A DNA stretch of 64,000 nt from Pedobacter psychrophilus (lineage in GTDB: Bacteria; Bacteroidota; Bacteroidia; Sphingobacteriales; Sphingobacteriaceae), in NCBI RefSeq assembly GCF_001652725.1, contig NZ_LWHJ01000022.1, positions 496,001-560,000 of the forward strand, written 5' to 3'. Positions within the stretch are counted from its first letter, which is position 1. Every line of letters starts with the position of its first letter. Below, piece after piece: positions 18,768 through 27,510 of the stretch. The notes below the pieces were generated by a model, which was given only the letters and a program-made list of their open reading frames with translations, made no database searches and was not told the origin of the DNA. The translations under genes were made by a program, and so were the position numbers.

Positions 18768-19946
18768 ATGAAAAAGACCATTTTAAGTTTAATGATGCTT
18801 TCTTACTTTTCTGTTGCTTTTGCGCAAAAAAGTGAAATTGCCAGTGCCAAGCAAAATTATGCCTTGTACGAGGTAGGATTACAGACTAAATCTCCGATGA
18901 AAAAACAATTGGAGCTCTTAAACTTGGCTAAAGAATCAACAGATAAAGCTATAATAAATGCAAAAACAAAAGATGATGCAGAATTATGGGCATATCGTTC
19001 TATCATTTTTTCTTCAATTGCAGTTACAGATACAGTTAATAAAGCAAATTCAGAATCTGCATTTAAATCTGCACAGGATGCTTTAGCTAAAGCAAAGGAA
19101 TTGGATACCAAAAAAGAAAATGTAAGGTATATTGATAGTTCTGAGCAAAATTTGGCTATTATGATGCAAAACAAAGGTGTTGCAGCTTTCAACAAGAAAG
19201 ATTACCAAGAAGCTTATAGCTCTTTTAAATTTATTGCTGACGTTAAGCCTCAGGATTCTTTATTCAATATGTATACTGCAATTGCCGCAAATAGTGCACA
19301 AATGTATGATGAAGCAGCAAAATATTACAGGAAAACAATTGATGTAAATCCTACAAATCCTGCTTTATATGATGAGTTAGCTAAAGTTTATTTAGCGAAA
19401 ACTGATACTACCAACGCATTAAAAGTAATAGAAGAAGGAAGGATCAAACACCCAGAATTTATGACTTTGATTTATGATGAGTTAAATATTTATTTAAATC
19501 GTGGTCAGGCTGCTAAGCAAATTTCTAAAATTGAAAATGCAATTGCTAAAGATCCAAAAAACAAAACTTTATATTTTGTTGCTGGTGTTGCTTACTCTGC
19601 TAATAAACAATTAGATAAAGCAGAAGAATCTTATAATAAAGCTTTAGAAATTGACCCAAGTTATGCTGATGCGATTTATAATTTAGCGGTAATTTACATT
19701 AATAGAGGTAATGAATATATTACTCAAGCAAATAAATTACCAAATAACAAAGCTTCTGATGTTAAATATAACGAGCTTAAGAAAAAATTTGAAACTGAAT
19801 TGGGTAAATCTGTCCCATTATTAGAGAAAGCTCAAGAACTTAATCCTAAGGATGTAAACACCCTAAATACTTTAAGAGAGGTTTACATTAAATTAAATAA
19901 ATTAGATAAAGCTGCGGAAGTTAAAAAGACATTAGATCAAATGTAA
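18768..19946 (+). CDS. Exported TPR-repeat protein
   Basis: 392 residues with a signal peptide (LSLMMLSYFSVAFAQ), so it should be periplasmic. At least six tetratricopeptide repeats follow (for example MYDEAAKYYRKTIDVNPTNP, LDKAEESYNKALEIDPSYAD, LDKAAEVKKTL), forming an alpha-helical scaffold that binds partner proteins. It lies 23 bp after gyrA on the same strand and ahead of a terminator, so it is probably cotranscribed with gyrA. That arrangement is positional and does not imply a gyrase role. The specific partner is unknown. Confidence 0.85.
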   Translation: MKKTILSLMMLSYFSVAFAQKSEIASAKQNYALYEVGLQTKSPMKKQLELLNLAKESTDKAIINAKTKDDAELWAYRSIIFSSIAVTDTVNKANSESAFKSAQDALAKAKELDTKKENVRYIDSSEQNLAIMMQNKGVAAFNKKDYQEAYSSFKFIADVKPQDSLFNMYTAIAANSAQMYDEAAKYYRKTIDVNPTNPALYDELAKVYLAKTDTTNALKVIEEGRIKHPEFMTLIYDELNIYLNRGQAAKQISKIENAIAKDPKNKTLYFVAGVAYSANKQLDKAEESYNKALEIDPSYADAIYNLAVIYINRGNEYITQANKLPNNKASDVKYNELKKKFETELGKSVPLLEKAQELNPKDVNTLNTLREVYIKLNKLDKAAEVKKTLDQM

Positions 19947-19969
19947 TTTCTTATTAGAATAATGAATTG

Positions 19970-20000
19970 AAAGTCCTGAAGAAATTCAGGACTTTTTTTT
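19970..20000. terminator. Terminator after the gyrA-TPR unit
   Basis: AAAGTCCTGAA (19970-19980) pairs with TTCAGGACTTT around a 4-nt GAAA loop and is followed by a T run to 20000. Because the leftward YihY gene ends at 19999, it may also serve that unit. Confidence 0.85.
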
Positions 20001-20979
20001 ATCCTAGTTTTTCTGAGTTGGTAGATTTAAAAGTGTTAAATCTTGGTCTGTGGATTTTAACAGTTCTTTTAGACAAATCTAAACTGGCATTTAATTCAAA
20101 CCCTATCAATAAAATTAAAGAATTAAGATAAAGCCAAAGCATAACTACCAACAGTGTACCGATAGAACCGTAAAGCTTGTTATAGGTGCCAAAATTATTG
20201 ATATAATAGGTAAATCCTAAAGAAGTTAAAATCGCAAGTATTGTTGCAAACCAAGAACCAGCACTAAAAAACTTCCACTTTTTGGAATTGGCAGGACCGT
20301 ATCGATATAATAATGATGTTGTAACAAAATATACAATTATGATGATTAACCATCTGCTTACCATAATTAAATATATCCAAAATGCGCCATCTTTTAAATG
20401 CAATTCGTTTCTTATAAAAGTGATTATAAATTCACCAATTATCATTACGGCCACTCCAAGAATCAATGAAAAAGAAGTGAGTATAGTAAGTACTAATGCA
20501 ACGATTCTTTGTTTTATCCAAGATCTTGTCTCTACTATCAAAGATGATTTATTAAAAGCTTGCATTAAAGTATCAATTCCATTAGTAGCAAATATTAAAG
20601 CCAAGATAAACCCTAAAGACAATAATTTAGAATTTTGATTTTTCACAATATCTTCTAAAGTAGATTCAAAAGCTAAATAGGCATTCTCAGGTAATAATAT
20701 AGAGATGAGTGCCATTAACTGATTTTGAAAGTTATCTATAGGAATATAAGGAATCAGTGTAAATAGAAAGATGATAGACGGGAATAAAGCCATCATAAAA
20801 TTATAGGCCAAAGAAGAAGCTTTGTTAACCAAAGAATCTTTTTGTATTTCCTGAAAGAAAAATGAAGCAACGGTATAAAGTGGTAGTGGACTAAAACCAG
20901 GTAATACAATTACCTTTGTCCATTCTATAAATGTTTGGTAAAATTTAAATCTTAGAAGAAATTGATGAAACCAAAGCAT
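19999..20979 (-). CDS. YihY/UPF0761 family inner-membrane protein
   Basis: 326 residues with six or so transmembrane helices. Family signatures include SLAYNFMMALFPSIIFLFTLIPY near residue 60, FATNGIDTLMQAFNK (small-residue helix) and YGSIGTLLVVMLWLYLNSLILLIGFELNA near the C-terminus. YihY/BrkB proteins were once called RNase BN, but that is not their activity; they are membrane proteins of uncertain transport role. The start codon overlaps the stop of the upstream thioesterase gene by 1 nt (TAATG), showing translational coupling within the leftward operon from 23567 to 19999. Confidence 0.9.
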   Translation of the reverse strand: MLWFHQFLLRFKFYQTFIEWTKVIVLPGFSPLPLYTVASFFFQEIQKDSLVNKASSLAYNFMMALFPSIIFLFTLIPYIPIDNFQNQLMALISILLPENAYLAFESTLEDIVKNQNSKLLSLGFILALIFATNGIDTLMQAFNKSSLIVETRSWIKQRIVALVLTILTSFSLILGVAVMIIGEFIITFIRNELHLKDGAFWIYLIMVSRWLIIIIVYFVTTSLLYRYGPANSKKWKFFSAGSWFATILAILTSLGFTYYINNFGTYNKLYGSIGTLLVVMLWLYLNSLILLIGFELNASLDLSKRTVKIHRPRFNTFKSTNSEKLG

Positions 20980-21395
20980 TAATCTAAGTTAGGAAAATAA
21001 GTCTCAATCTTTTCCATAAAGTTTTTTGGGGCGAGGCAAGGCTTGTTCTTCTCCATATTCACAAAAACCAAAGTTGTTTCCCCAATATGGATAAGTTCAT
21101 CTTTTTCATTAAATAATTCATAGATGAAAATAATCCTTACACTTGGCTTTTGATTGATAGTTACCCTAATTTTCAATACCTCATCATACAAAGCTGGTTT
21201 AATGTATTTCGATTTCATCTCTAAAACAGGCATCATCACACCATCTTGCTCCATACCTCTGTAGGTTAAGCCTAAACTGCGAAGCATTTCTGTACGGGCA
21301 ACTTCAAAATAAGAAGCATAATTACCGTAATATACATAACCCATTTGGTCTGTATCGGCATATCTTACTCTTAAACTGGTTTCAAACTCAAACAT
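20979..21395 (-). CDS. Acyl-CoA thioesterase, YbgC/4-hydroxybenzoyl-CoA type
   Basis: 138 residues forming a single hot-dog fold. The active-site signature YADTDQMGYVYYGNYASYFEVARTE is complete, including the catalytic Asp followed by Gly-Tyr/Val-Tyr-Tyr. It hydrolyses acyl-CoA or acyl-ACP thioesters; chain preference is not evident. Both ends overlap neighbours by 1 nt (stop/start TAATG with MltG upstream and YihY downstream), so the three are translated together. Its position among envelope genes suggests a phospholipid or envelope link like that of YbgC beside the Tol-Pal genes, but this is inference. Confidence 0.92.
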   Translation of the reverse strand: MFEFETSLRVRYADTDQMGYVYYGNYASYFEVARTEMLRSLGLTYRGMEQDGVMMPVLEMKSKYIKPALYDEVLKIRVTINQKPSVRIIFIYELFNEKDELIHIGETTLVFVNMEKNKPCLAPKNFMEKIETYFPNLD

Positions 21396-22441
21396 TATTT
21401 TTTAATATTTCTTTCATTTAAAGCTTGTTGAAACCTTTTGGCATTGGCCAAATGATCTTTTAAATTATCAGCAAAATTATGATAACCAGAAAAATCTTCT
21501 TTAGCACACATGTAAATGTAATTGTGATTTTCATGATTCAAAACAGCATCTATGGCTGCTATAGAAGGCATCATGATTGGTCCTGGTGGCAATCCTTTGT
21601 ATAAATAAGTGTTATAAGGAGAATCTTTTCTAAGTTGTTTATTTAATACTCGCCTTATGCTAAAATCATTATTTGCAAATATAACAGTAGGATCTGCTTC
21701 TAATTTTATCCCTCTTTTTAAACGATTTAAATATAAGCCGGCAATGGTTGGCATTTCTTTATCCATTAAAGCTTCCGAATCTACAATTGAAGCTAAAACG
21801 GTGACCTCTTGAGGAGACAAATCAATTTCTTTGGCTTTGTTTCTTCTTTCATCTGTCCAAAATTTTTCATATTCCTTGTTCATTCTCTCAAAGAAATCTT
21901 TGGCAGAAATATTCCAATACATCTCATAAGAGTTTGGGATAAACAGGGTATAGATGTTATCTTTTGTAAAGCCGTAATTTTTAATAAAATCTACAGAATC
22001 AATTAAATTAATTAAGGATGTAGAATCAAATTCTAGTTTTTTTGCTGCAGTGGCGGCGAAGTTTTCTTTTAATCTGATGTTTCTAAAACCTACCTGTACA
22101 GGTTCCTGATTTCCTGCAATAAGCATATTTAATATTTGCCTATTATTCATTCCTTTTTTAAAAGGATATTTACCTGATTTTATTTTAGAACTATACTCAC
22201 GGTCTTGTGCTAAATTTAAAAATGTTTTTTTATCCTTTAATAATTGGTGCTTATCAATAGAATCTAAAACTTGTTGGTAAGTGGCATTTGTAGGGATATA
22301 TAGATAAGTCTTGCTATCGATGTTTGTATTGGCTTTTAAGTATTTCCTATAAATACCTGGCAAAATTAAAACGCAAGCTAGAACTATTAATACTATTAAA
22401 ATTAAGGCAACTGAGCCTCCTTTTTTTTGATGATTATCCAT
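21395..22441 (-). CDS. mltG: Endolytic murein transglycosylase MltG
   Basis: 348 residues. One N-terminal transmembrane helix (ALILIVLIVLACVLILPGIY) anchors it in the inner membrane and a LysM-like region follows (SKTYLYIPTNATYQQVLDSI). The YceG catalytic domain contains VLASIVDSEALMDKEMP with the conserved Glu after the ASIV block, LEADPTVIFA, and the C-terminal signature YKGLPPGPIMMPSIAAIDAVLN. MltG cleaves nascent peptidoglycan strands inside the chain and sets glycan length. It lies between the rhodanese gene (47 bp upstream) and the thioesterase (1-nt overlap). Confidence 0.95.
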   Translation of the reverse strand: MDNHQKKGGSVALILIVLIVLACVLILPGIYRKYLKANTNIDSKTYLYIPTNATYQQVLDSIDKHQLLKDKKTFLNLAQDREYSSKIKSGKYPFKKGMNNRQILNMLIAGNQEPVQVGFRNIRLKENFAATAAKKLEFDSTSLINLIDSVDFIKNYGFTKDNIYTLFIPNSYEMYWNISAKDFFERMNKEYEKFWTDERRNKAKEIDLSPQEVTVLASIVDSEALMDKEMPTIAGLYLNRLKRGIKLEADPTVIFANNDFSIRRVLNKQLRKDSPYNTYLYKGLPPGPIMMPSIAAIDAVLNHENHNYIYMCAKEDFSGYHNFADNLKDHLANAKRFQQALNERNIKK

Positions 22442-22488
22442 TAAATTTAATAAATGTTTAAAACGATCTTGATTGAAAAATTATACAA

Positions 22489-22797
22489 TTAAGAAGAAAT
22501 ACTTTGTAGCTTAAGTAAGCCACCGATTAAATTTTGGGTTTTTTTAAAGCCAGCATTTTGTAAAATAATTTTAGCTGTTTTACTTCTCAACCCTCTTTGG
22601 CAGATTACTATAATTGGTTTGTTTTGGTCGATATCTAATTCATCTTCTTTAATGGCATTTGGTAATTCTCCTAATGGGATATTTATACCGCCAATGTTAA
22701 ATGTATAAAACTCTAATTTTTCCCTAACATCAATAATCTGAAGATTAGGTTGTAATTTTCTCAATTTTATAAAATCTTCTGCAAATATATCTTCCAT
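22489..22797 (-). CDS. Single-domain rhodanese-like protein
   Basis: 102 residues, one rhodanese domain without a signal peptide. The N-terminal part has the CH2A-type motif (IIDVREKLEFYTFNIGGINIPLGEL). The active-site loop IVICQRGLRSKTA holds a reactive Cys followed by the Arg-rich cradle, so a persulfide can form. It likely moves sulfur from thiosulfate or another donor in the cytoplasm. It begins 2 bp after the PASTA gene stop, in the same leftward operon. Confidence 0.9.
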   Translation of the reverse strand: MEDIFAEDFIKLRKLQPNLQIIDVREKLEFYTFNIGGINIPLGELPNAIKEDELDIDQNKPIIVICQRGLRSKTAKIILQNAGFKKTQNLIGGLLKLQSISS

Positions 22798-22799
22798 TG

Positions 22800-23567
22800 T
22801 TATTGGTTAGATATAACAACATTAATATTGGTACCAATGTTTACCTTAATTAAGGAATCAGGATTGTAAAGCGGAGTTTGATATTTAATTACTGCACTTA
22901 AAGAATCTTTAACAGCTCCTTCATAAGTTATACTACCTAATGTTAACGATGCACCTTTTAAAGAAAACATTGCTTCGCTTAAAGTTAAGCCTACTAAATT
23001 TGGAAGCTCTACTTCACTTGCACCAAAACCATCACCTAAAACTAAATTTATCTTAGATCCTTTTGGTACTTTTTGTCCTATTCTAAGAGGCTGCCCAGCA
23101 AAAGTAAATTCTAAAACTGCATCTCTCGCAATATCAGATCTATAAATGGTATCACCCACTTTTAAACCATAATTGCTTAACATGGCTTGTGCTTCAATAA
23201 ATGTTTTATTTTCTATATCAGGGAAATTAACATCTGGAGTTTGTGAACTTACAATGGTCAAATAAATCATCCTGTTATCTTTCACATTTGTATTCGCATC
23301 CGGATCTTGTTCCGTAACTAATCCGGGTGCTTTATCCAAAATAAAAACAGAATCTACCTGATATCTAAATCCTTCGTTTTCTAAAATTTCTACAGCTTTT
23401 TCAATTGATAAACCTTTAAGATCTGGAACTGGTTTCCCTTCACCATGTCTTGTATAAAATCGCAAACTTATAAACAGCGTAAAAATCAATATACTGATTA
23501 CAGCAAAGGCAATAATTAAATTTTTACGAAAAACTGGTGTTGCTAAATATTTAAAGAATTTACTCAT
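22800..23567 (-). CDS. Membrane-anchored PASTA-domain protein
   Basis: 255 residues. A single N-terminal transmembrane helix (LIIAFAVISILIFTLFISLRF) is followed by three extracytoplasmic PASTA repeats, each with the start pattern PDLKGLSIEKAVEIL, FPDIENKTFIEAQAML or LPNLVGLTLSEAMFSL. PASTA domains bind peptidoglycan fragments. There is no kinase or penicillin-binding domain, so this is a stand-alone sensor or scaffold. It is first gene of the leftward operon PASTA-rhodanese-mltG-thioesterase-YihY, and is divergent from ddl. Confidence 0.92.
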   Translation of the reverse strand: MSKFFKYLATPVFRKNLIIAFAVISILIFTLFISLRFYTRHGEGKPVPDLKGLSIEKAVEILENEGFRYQVDSVFILDKAPGLVTEQDPDANTNVKDNRMIYLTIVSSQTPDVNFPDIENKTFIEAQAMLSNYGLKVGDTIYRSDIARDAVLEFTFAGQPLRIGQKVPKGSKINLVLGDGFGASEVELPNLVGLTLSEAMFSLKGASLTLGSITYEGAVKDSLSAVIKYQTPLYNPDSLIKVNIGTNINVVISNQ

Positions 23568-23718
23568 TTACAATAGGTACATCATTTTATGCAAACTTAA
23601 CCAATTTAAAGAAATTGCATCAATTAAATTATCTACAAAAATGTATGCTTGAAAGATTAAATTTATATTTGGTTAAATTTTAAAATGATCCTTTAGGATT
23701 AAATCAATCATAAAATAG

Positions 23719-24705
23719 ATGAGGAAAAAGGTCGCATTGCTTGCTGGCGGTTATACTGGAGAATACGTAGTATCATTAAACAGTGCTCAACAAATTGAAC
23801 ATCAATTAGATGAAAACTTATATGAAGTTTATAAAATCATCATCAATAAAACAGAATGGTATTACGAGAGTAAAAGCGGTCAAAAAATCCAAATTGATAA
23901 AAACGATTTTAGTTTATTAGTGGACGGAGATAAGATAAATTTCGATGTGGTTTTTATTATTGTTCATGGTTCGCCGGGAGAAGACGGTAAAATGCAAAGC
24001 TATTTTGATTTGTTGCAAATTCCATATACCACTTGTGATGCTACAACATCTGCGATAACTATGAATAAGGCCTACACAAAGGCCGTTGTGAAAGATATTA
24101 ATGGTTTAAATACCGCAAATTCTATTCAATTATTTACACAAGAAAATTCAAATACAAAAGAGATAGAAAGCCAGTTAAAGCTTCCTTTATTTATTAAACC
24201 CAATAACGGTGGTAGCAGTATTGGAATGTCTAAAGTCAATAGTTGGGATGAACTACAAGAGGCTTTAAATAAGGCTTTCGCCGAGGACAATCAAATTTTA
24301 ATAGAAGAGTTTATCAAAGGAAGAGAATTTACGGTTGGTGCTTATTTAGAGAAAGGGGAAATTAAGGTTTTACCCATTACAGAGATAAAATCATCTAAAG
24401 AGTTTTTTGATTATGAAGCAAAATATACTGCGGGAGTTACCCAAGAAATTACGCCAGCAGAAATCGCTGAGGAACAAACTTTAAAAGTAGGGGAAATTGT
24501 AAAGTCTATTTATTCAAAACTAAACTGTAAAGGAATGGTTAGGGTAGATTTTATTCTTCAGGATTTTACAGAAGAATTCTTTTTTATAGAAATCAATACT
24601 GTTCCTGGTCAATCAGAAAACAGTATTATACCACAACAAGTAAGGGCCGCCGGTATGAAAGTGAAAGATTTTTATTCTTTATTGATTGAAGAAGCTTTGA
24701 CATGA
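23719..24705 (+). CDS. ddl: D-alanine--D-alanine ligase
   Basis: 328 residues, the standard length. The N-terminal domain starts KKVALLAGGYTGEYVVSLNS; the conserved HG of VFIIVHGSPGEDG follows. The ATP-grasp domain has LFIKPNNGGSSIGMSKV, ILIEEFIKGREFTVG and the metal-binding IEINTVPGQSENSIIPQQ. It joins two D-alanines with ATP to make the dipeptide used in peptidoglycan precursors. It is divergent from the PASTA-mltG operon, which fits a cell-wall neighbourhood. A terminator follows directly. Confidence 0.96.
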   Translation: MRKKVALLAGGYTGEYVVSLNSAQQIEHQLDENLYEVYKIIINKTEWYYESKSGQKIQIDKNDFSLLVDGDKINFDVVFIIVHGSPGEDGKMQSYFDLLQIPYTTCDATTSAITMNKAYTKAVVKDINGLNTANSIQLFTQENSNTKEIESQLKLPLFIKPNNGGSSIGMSKVNSWDELQEALNKAFAEDNQILIEEFIKGREFTVGAYLEKGEIKVLPITEIKSSKEFFDYEAKYTAGVTQEITPAEIAEEQTLKVGEIVKSIYSKLNCKGMVRVDFILQDFTEEFFFIEINTVPGQSENSIIPQQVRAAGMKVKDFYSLLIEEALT

Positions 24706-24707
24706 AA

Positions 24708-24736
24708 TAGCCCATGATTTTAATCATGGGCTATAA
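24708..24736 (+). terminator. Terminator after ddl
   Basis: TAGCCCATGAT (24708-24718) pairs perfectly with ATCATGGGCTA (24723-24733) around a 4-nt loop. The following tract is A-rich, so the stem ends the leftward rluB-type gene side as well; its T run is on the minus strand only in part. Stem strength makes it convincing. Confidence 0.7.
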
Positions 24737-24739
24737 AAA

Positions 24740-26476
24740 TTATCCTTTTGTAAAATGTTTCAATTGGATAATTTCTTGTTCTGTTAAATATCTCCAGCGT
24801 CCGCGAGTTAAATCTTTTTTGGTAAGATTTGCATAGATTACACGGTCTAATTTTATTACATCGTAACCCAAACTTTCAAAAATTCTTCTTACAATTCGGT
24901 TTTTACCGCTATGAATTTGAATTCCAACTTCACTTTTGCTACCACCAGTTACATATCTTACATCATCCGGTTTAATAAAACCATCTTCTAGTTCTAAACC
25001 AAATGCAATTTTGTTAAAATCTCCTTGTGATAGCGCTTTATCAAGTTCTACATTGTAGATTTTAGAAATGCTGTTTTTTGGATGGGAAAGCTTGTCGGCT
25101 AAATCGCCATCATTGGTTAATAGAAGAAGACCAGTTGTGTTTCTATCTAATCTTCCGACAGGATAAATGCGATCGCTCGTAGCTTTATCTACCAGATCCA
25201 TCACAGTTTTACGTTCTTGTGGATCATCAGTAGTGGTGATATAATCTTTGGGCTTATTTAGCAAAACATAAACCATTTTACCTCTTTTTAATAGCTCTCC
25301 ATTGTACCTAACTTGATCAATTGCTGGATTTACTTTTGTGCCTAATTCCGTTACCGCTTCTCCGTTAACGGAAACCACACCTGCAGCAATTAATTCGTCT
25401 GCTTTTCTTCTGCTACAAATGCCAGCATTAGAAATAAATCTATTCAATCTTATAGTATCATCTTCATTCCTAAAGCTTTTATTATTACTTCTGCTTTTAA
25501 GCTTTACCTGATCATCATTGAATTGATTCGAATCTCTTCTAAGATCATCAGATCTTCTTTTAAATGAATTTTCGTCGCTATTATTATAATTTTCTCTGTT
25601 TGCATAAGGAGTTTTTTCTCCTCCAAAACTTTTATCGCTACTTACAAAAGGCTTTCTTTCGCTATCAGTCTTGTTAAAGTTTCTTTTCTCGCCATAAGCT
25701 TTTCTTCCTTCAAAAGAAGTATCCTTTTTTTGGTAAGGTTTTCTATCTCCACCTTCTCTTTCACCGAAAGGTTTTCTATCTCCGAAAGAGCCTTCTCTTT
25801 TATCACCGAAAGGTTTTCTATCACCGAAAGAACTTTCTCTTTTATCCCCAAAAGGTTTTCTATCTCCAAAAGAGCTTTCTTTTCTATCCCCAAAAGGTTT
25901 TCTATCTCCAAAAGAGCTTTCTTTTCTATCCCCAAAAGGTTTTCTATCGTTACTTCCTTCTCTCTTTTCGCCGAAAGGTTTTCTATCTCCAAAAGAGCTT
26001 TCTTTTCTATCTCCGTAAGGTTTTCTATCGTTACTTCCTTCTCTCTTTTCGCCGAAAGGTTTTCTATCTCCATAAGAACCTTCTCTGCTTCCAAATGGCT
26101 TTTTATCGCCAAAATTTTCTTTTCTATCTCCGTAAGGTTTTCTATCGTTACTTCCTTCACTACGGGTGCCATAAGGTTTTTTATCTCCGTAACTGCCTTC
26201 GCTACGAGTGCCGTAAGGTTTTTTGTCTCTATAAGAACCTCCGCTGCTTCCTTCTCTTGAACCGTAAGGAGCTTTTCTTTCTCCAGAAGCGCTTTTTTCT
26301 CCATAAGGCTTTCTTTCTGTATTAAAGCTAGAATCGTCTTTCTTTTTATAATCTGAAGAAGAATTGAAAGGGCGATTTTCGGATTTAGATCTATTGGTAG
26401 ATTCAGATCTATCAGACTTTTTGAAGTCTTTTCCGGATTTGTCATCACGACTGTTCCTATTTTTATTGAATGGCAT
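24740..26476 (-). CDS. rluB: RluB/RsuA-family pseudouridine synthase with long repetitive N-terminus
   Basis: 578 residues, more than twice the usual length. Residues 340-578 are the enzyme: an S4 RNA-binding domain (IRLNRFISNAGICSRRKADELI) and a RsuA-type catalytic domain with the active Asp in YPVGRLDRNTTGLLLLTNDGD, then KNRIVRRIFESLGYDV. It isomerises uridine in rRNA, most likely 23S. Residues 1-335 are disordered, made of Ser, Gly, Asp, Arg, Lys and Phe/Tyr in repeats such as GDRKPFGEKREGS and GDRKPYG. Such RG/KP-rich tails are seen on other Bacteroidota members and may bind RNA. Its DNA is tandemly repeated (25730-26260), so copy number can vary. A TATCTTTG element lies 35 bp upstream on the minus strand. 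Confidence 0.9.
   Translation of the reverse strand: MPFNKNRNSRDDKSGKDFKKSDRSESTNRSKSENRPFNSSSDYKKKDDSSFNTERKPYGEKSASGERKAPYGSREGSSGGSYRDKKPYGTRSEGSYGDKKPYGTRSEGSNDRKPYGDRKENFGDKKPFGSREGSYGDRKPFGEKREGSNDRKPYGDRKESSFGDRKPFGEKREGSNDRKPFGDRKESSFGDRKPFGDRKESSFGDRKPFGDKRESSFGDRKPFGDKREGSFGDRKPFGEREGGDRKPYQKKDTSFEGRKAYGEKRNFNKTDSERKPFVSSDKSFGGEKTPYANRENYNNSDENSFKRRSDDLRRDSNQFNDDQVKLKSRSNNKSFRNEDDTIRLNRFISNAGICSRRKADELIAAGVVSVNGEAVTELGTKVNPAIDQVRYNGELLKRGKMVYVLLNKPKDYITTTDDPQERKTVMDLVDKATSDRIYPVGRLDRNTTGLLLLTNDGDLADKLSHPKNSISKIYNVELDKALSQGDFNKIAFGLELEDGFIKPDDVRYVTGGSKSEVGIQIHSGKNRIVRRIFESLGYDVIKLDRVIYANLTKKDLTRGRWRYLTEQEIIQLKHFTKG
25730..26260. repeat. Tandem in-frame coding repeats in the pseudouridine synthase tail
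   Basis: On the plus strand a core of about 13-16 bp, GGTTTTCTATCTCC or a close variant, recurs every 36-60 bp at least a dozen times. Blocks around 25850-25945 are near-identical. The units encode GDRKP[FY]GxKRE-type peptides and remain in frame. Long open frames in two other reading frames here are by-products of the repeats. Confidence 0.85.
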
Positions 26477-26694
26477 GGTTTGTATTTTTATATACCTCTT
26501 TTAAGGGGTGCAAAGATACAAAAAACTTTATAAATCAGAAGCTTAAGCAGATTTATGATAGGTGAATTTAATGCTATTTAAAGCCAGTTTTAACTATCCT
26601 ATTTTTGGTATTAATCATAACTATTTGAAAATGTGATATATAAATATTACCTTTGCCAAGCTTTTTGTTAAAATGAATAATTAAACAAGAAATT

Positions 26695-27450
26695 ATGAAG
26701 AAAAAAATCATGATTGCTTGTAGCCTAGTATTGGTATTATGTGTACTCACAAAAATATTTGGTTACCGCAATTCATCCATAAATCAACCCGTTGTTAAGA
26801 CGGATTTACCAGATGTAAAACAAGAGTTAAAGAATGAGGATTTTACATCACTAAATTTTGCTAATGAACTTGTACCGACAGGAAATAAGCGGATTGATGG
26901 TAAAATGAAGTTAGCTATTAATGCTAATTCTTTCAAAAATTTACAAACCCATCAATTGCACCAAAGAGCAGAAGTTTGGTTTCCAATTATTGAACCGATA
27001 TTAAAAAAATACGGAATTCCTGAAGATTTTAAATACGTTCCATTGATTGAAAGCGGAATGAAAAGAGGTCAATATTCGCCAAAAGGAGCTGCAGGATTAT
27101 GGCAATTTATGCCGCAAACAGGTAGAGATTATGGCTTAACGGTTAACAGTAATGTTGATGAACGTATGAACGTTAGATTATCAACAATTGCAGCTGCTAA
27201 ATATATTAAAGATTTATACAAGCAATTTAATAGTTGGACATTGGCTGCTGCTGCTTATAATGGAGGTGAGGGTAGACTTTGGCGCCAAATTAAATCTCAA
27301 AAACAAGATGATTATTTTAAAATGAAATTAAATAGAGAAACGGGTAAATACGTTTATAGTTTAATTTCAATGAAAGAAGTAATAGAACATCCGGAAGATT
27401 ACGGTTATAAAATTAAAAATGCCAGAAGGTTATTGGCATTAAAGGATTAA
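26695..27450 (+). CDS. Lytic transglycosylase (SLT family)
   Basis: 251 residues. An N-terminal signal anchor (IMIACSLVLVLCVLTKIFG) places it in the envelope. The Slt-type domain at residues about 95-245 has the catalytic Glu in YVPLIESGMKRGQYSPKGAAGLWQFMP, followed by the supporting signatures RLSTIAAAKYIKDLY and LAAAAYNGGEGR. It cleaves the MurNAc-GlcNAc bond in peptidoglycan with formation of 1,6-anhydro ends. There is no LysM domain, unlike MltD-type enzymes. It is transcribed alone and ends at a strong terminator. Confidence 0.93.
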   Translation: MKKKIMIACSLVLVLCVLTKIFGYRNSSINQPVVKTDLPDVKQELKNEDFTSLNFANELVPTGNKRIDGKMKLAINANSFKNLQTHQLHQRAEVWFPIIEPILKKYGIPEDFKYVPLIESGMKRGQYSPKGAAGLWQFMPQTGRDYGLTVNSNVDERMNVRLSTIAAAKYIKDLYKQFNSWTLAAAAYNGGEGRLWRQIKSQKQDDYFKMKLNRETGKYVYSLISMKEVIEHPEDYGYKIKNARRLLALKD

Positions 27451-27477
27451 AAATAAATATTTCAAAAAGCAATATTG

Positions 27478-27508
27478 AAGCCTTCTAATCTTTTTAGAAG
27501 GCTTTTTT
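27478..27508. terminator. Terminator after the lytic transglycosylase
   Basis: AAGCCTTCTAA (27478-27488) pairs with TTAGAAGGCTT (27494-27504) around a 5-nt loop and is followed by a T run. The convergent DUF72 gene stops at 27511, so the hairpin may act for both. Confidence 0.85.
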
Positions 27509-27510
27509 TA

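Noticed and set aside
19970-20000. Terminator hairpin as an attachment site
   Set aside because: A single copy with a T run; no repeated partner or integrase.
25730-26260. CRISPR-like regular spacing of short repeats
   Set aside because: The repeats are in frame and encode protein repeats; the intervals are not unique spacers and no cas genes are near.
25642-26448. Long open frames on both strands inside the repetitive pseudouridine synthase tail
   Set aside because: They arise because tandem in-frame repeats keep alternative frames open; composition is low-complexity and the main frame has S4 and catalytic domains downstream.
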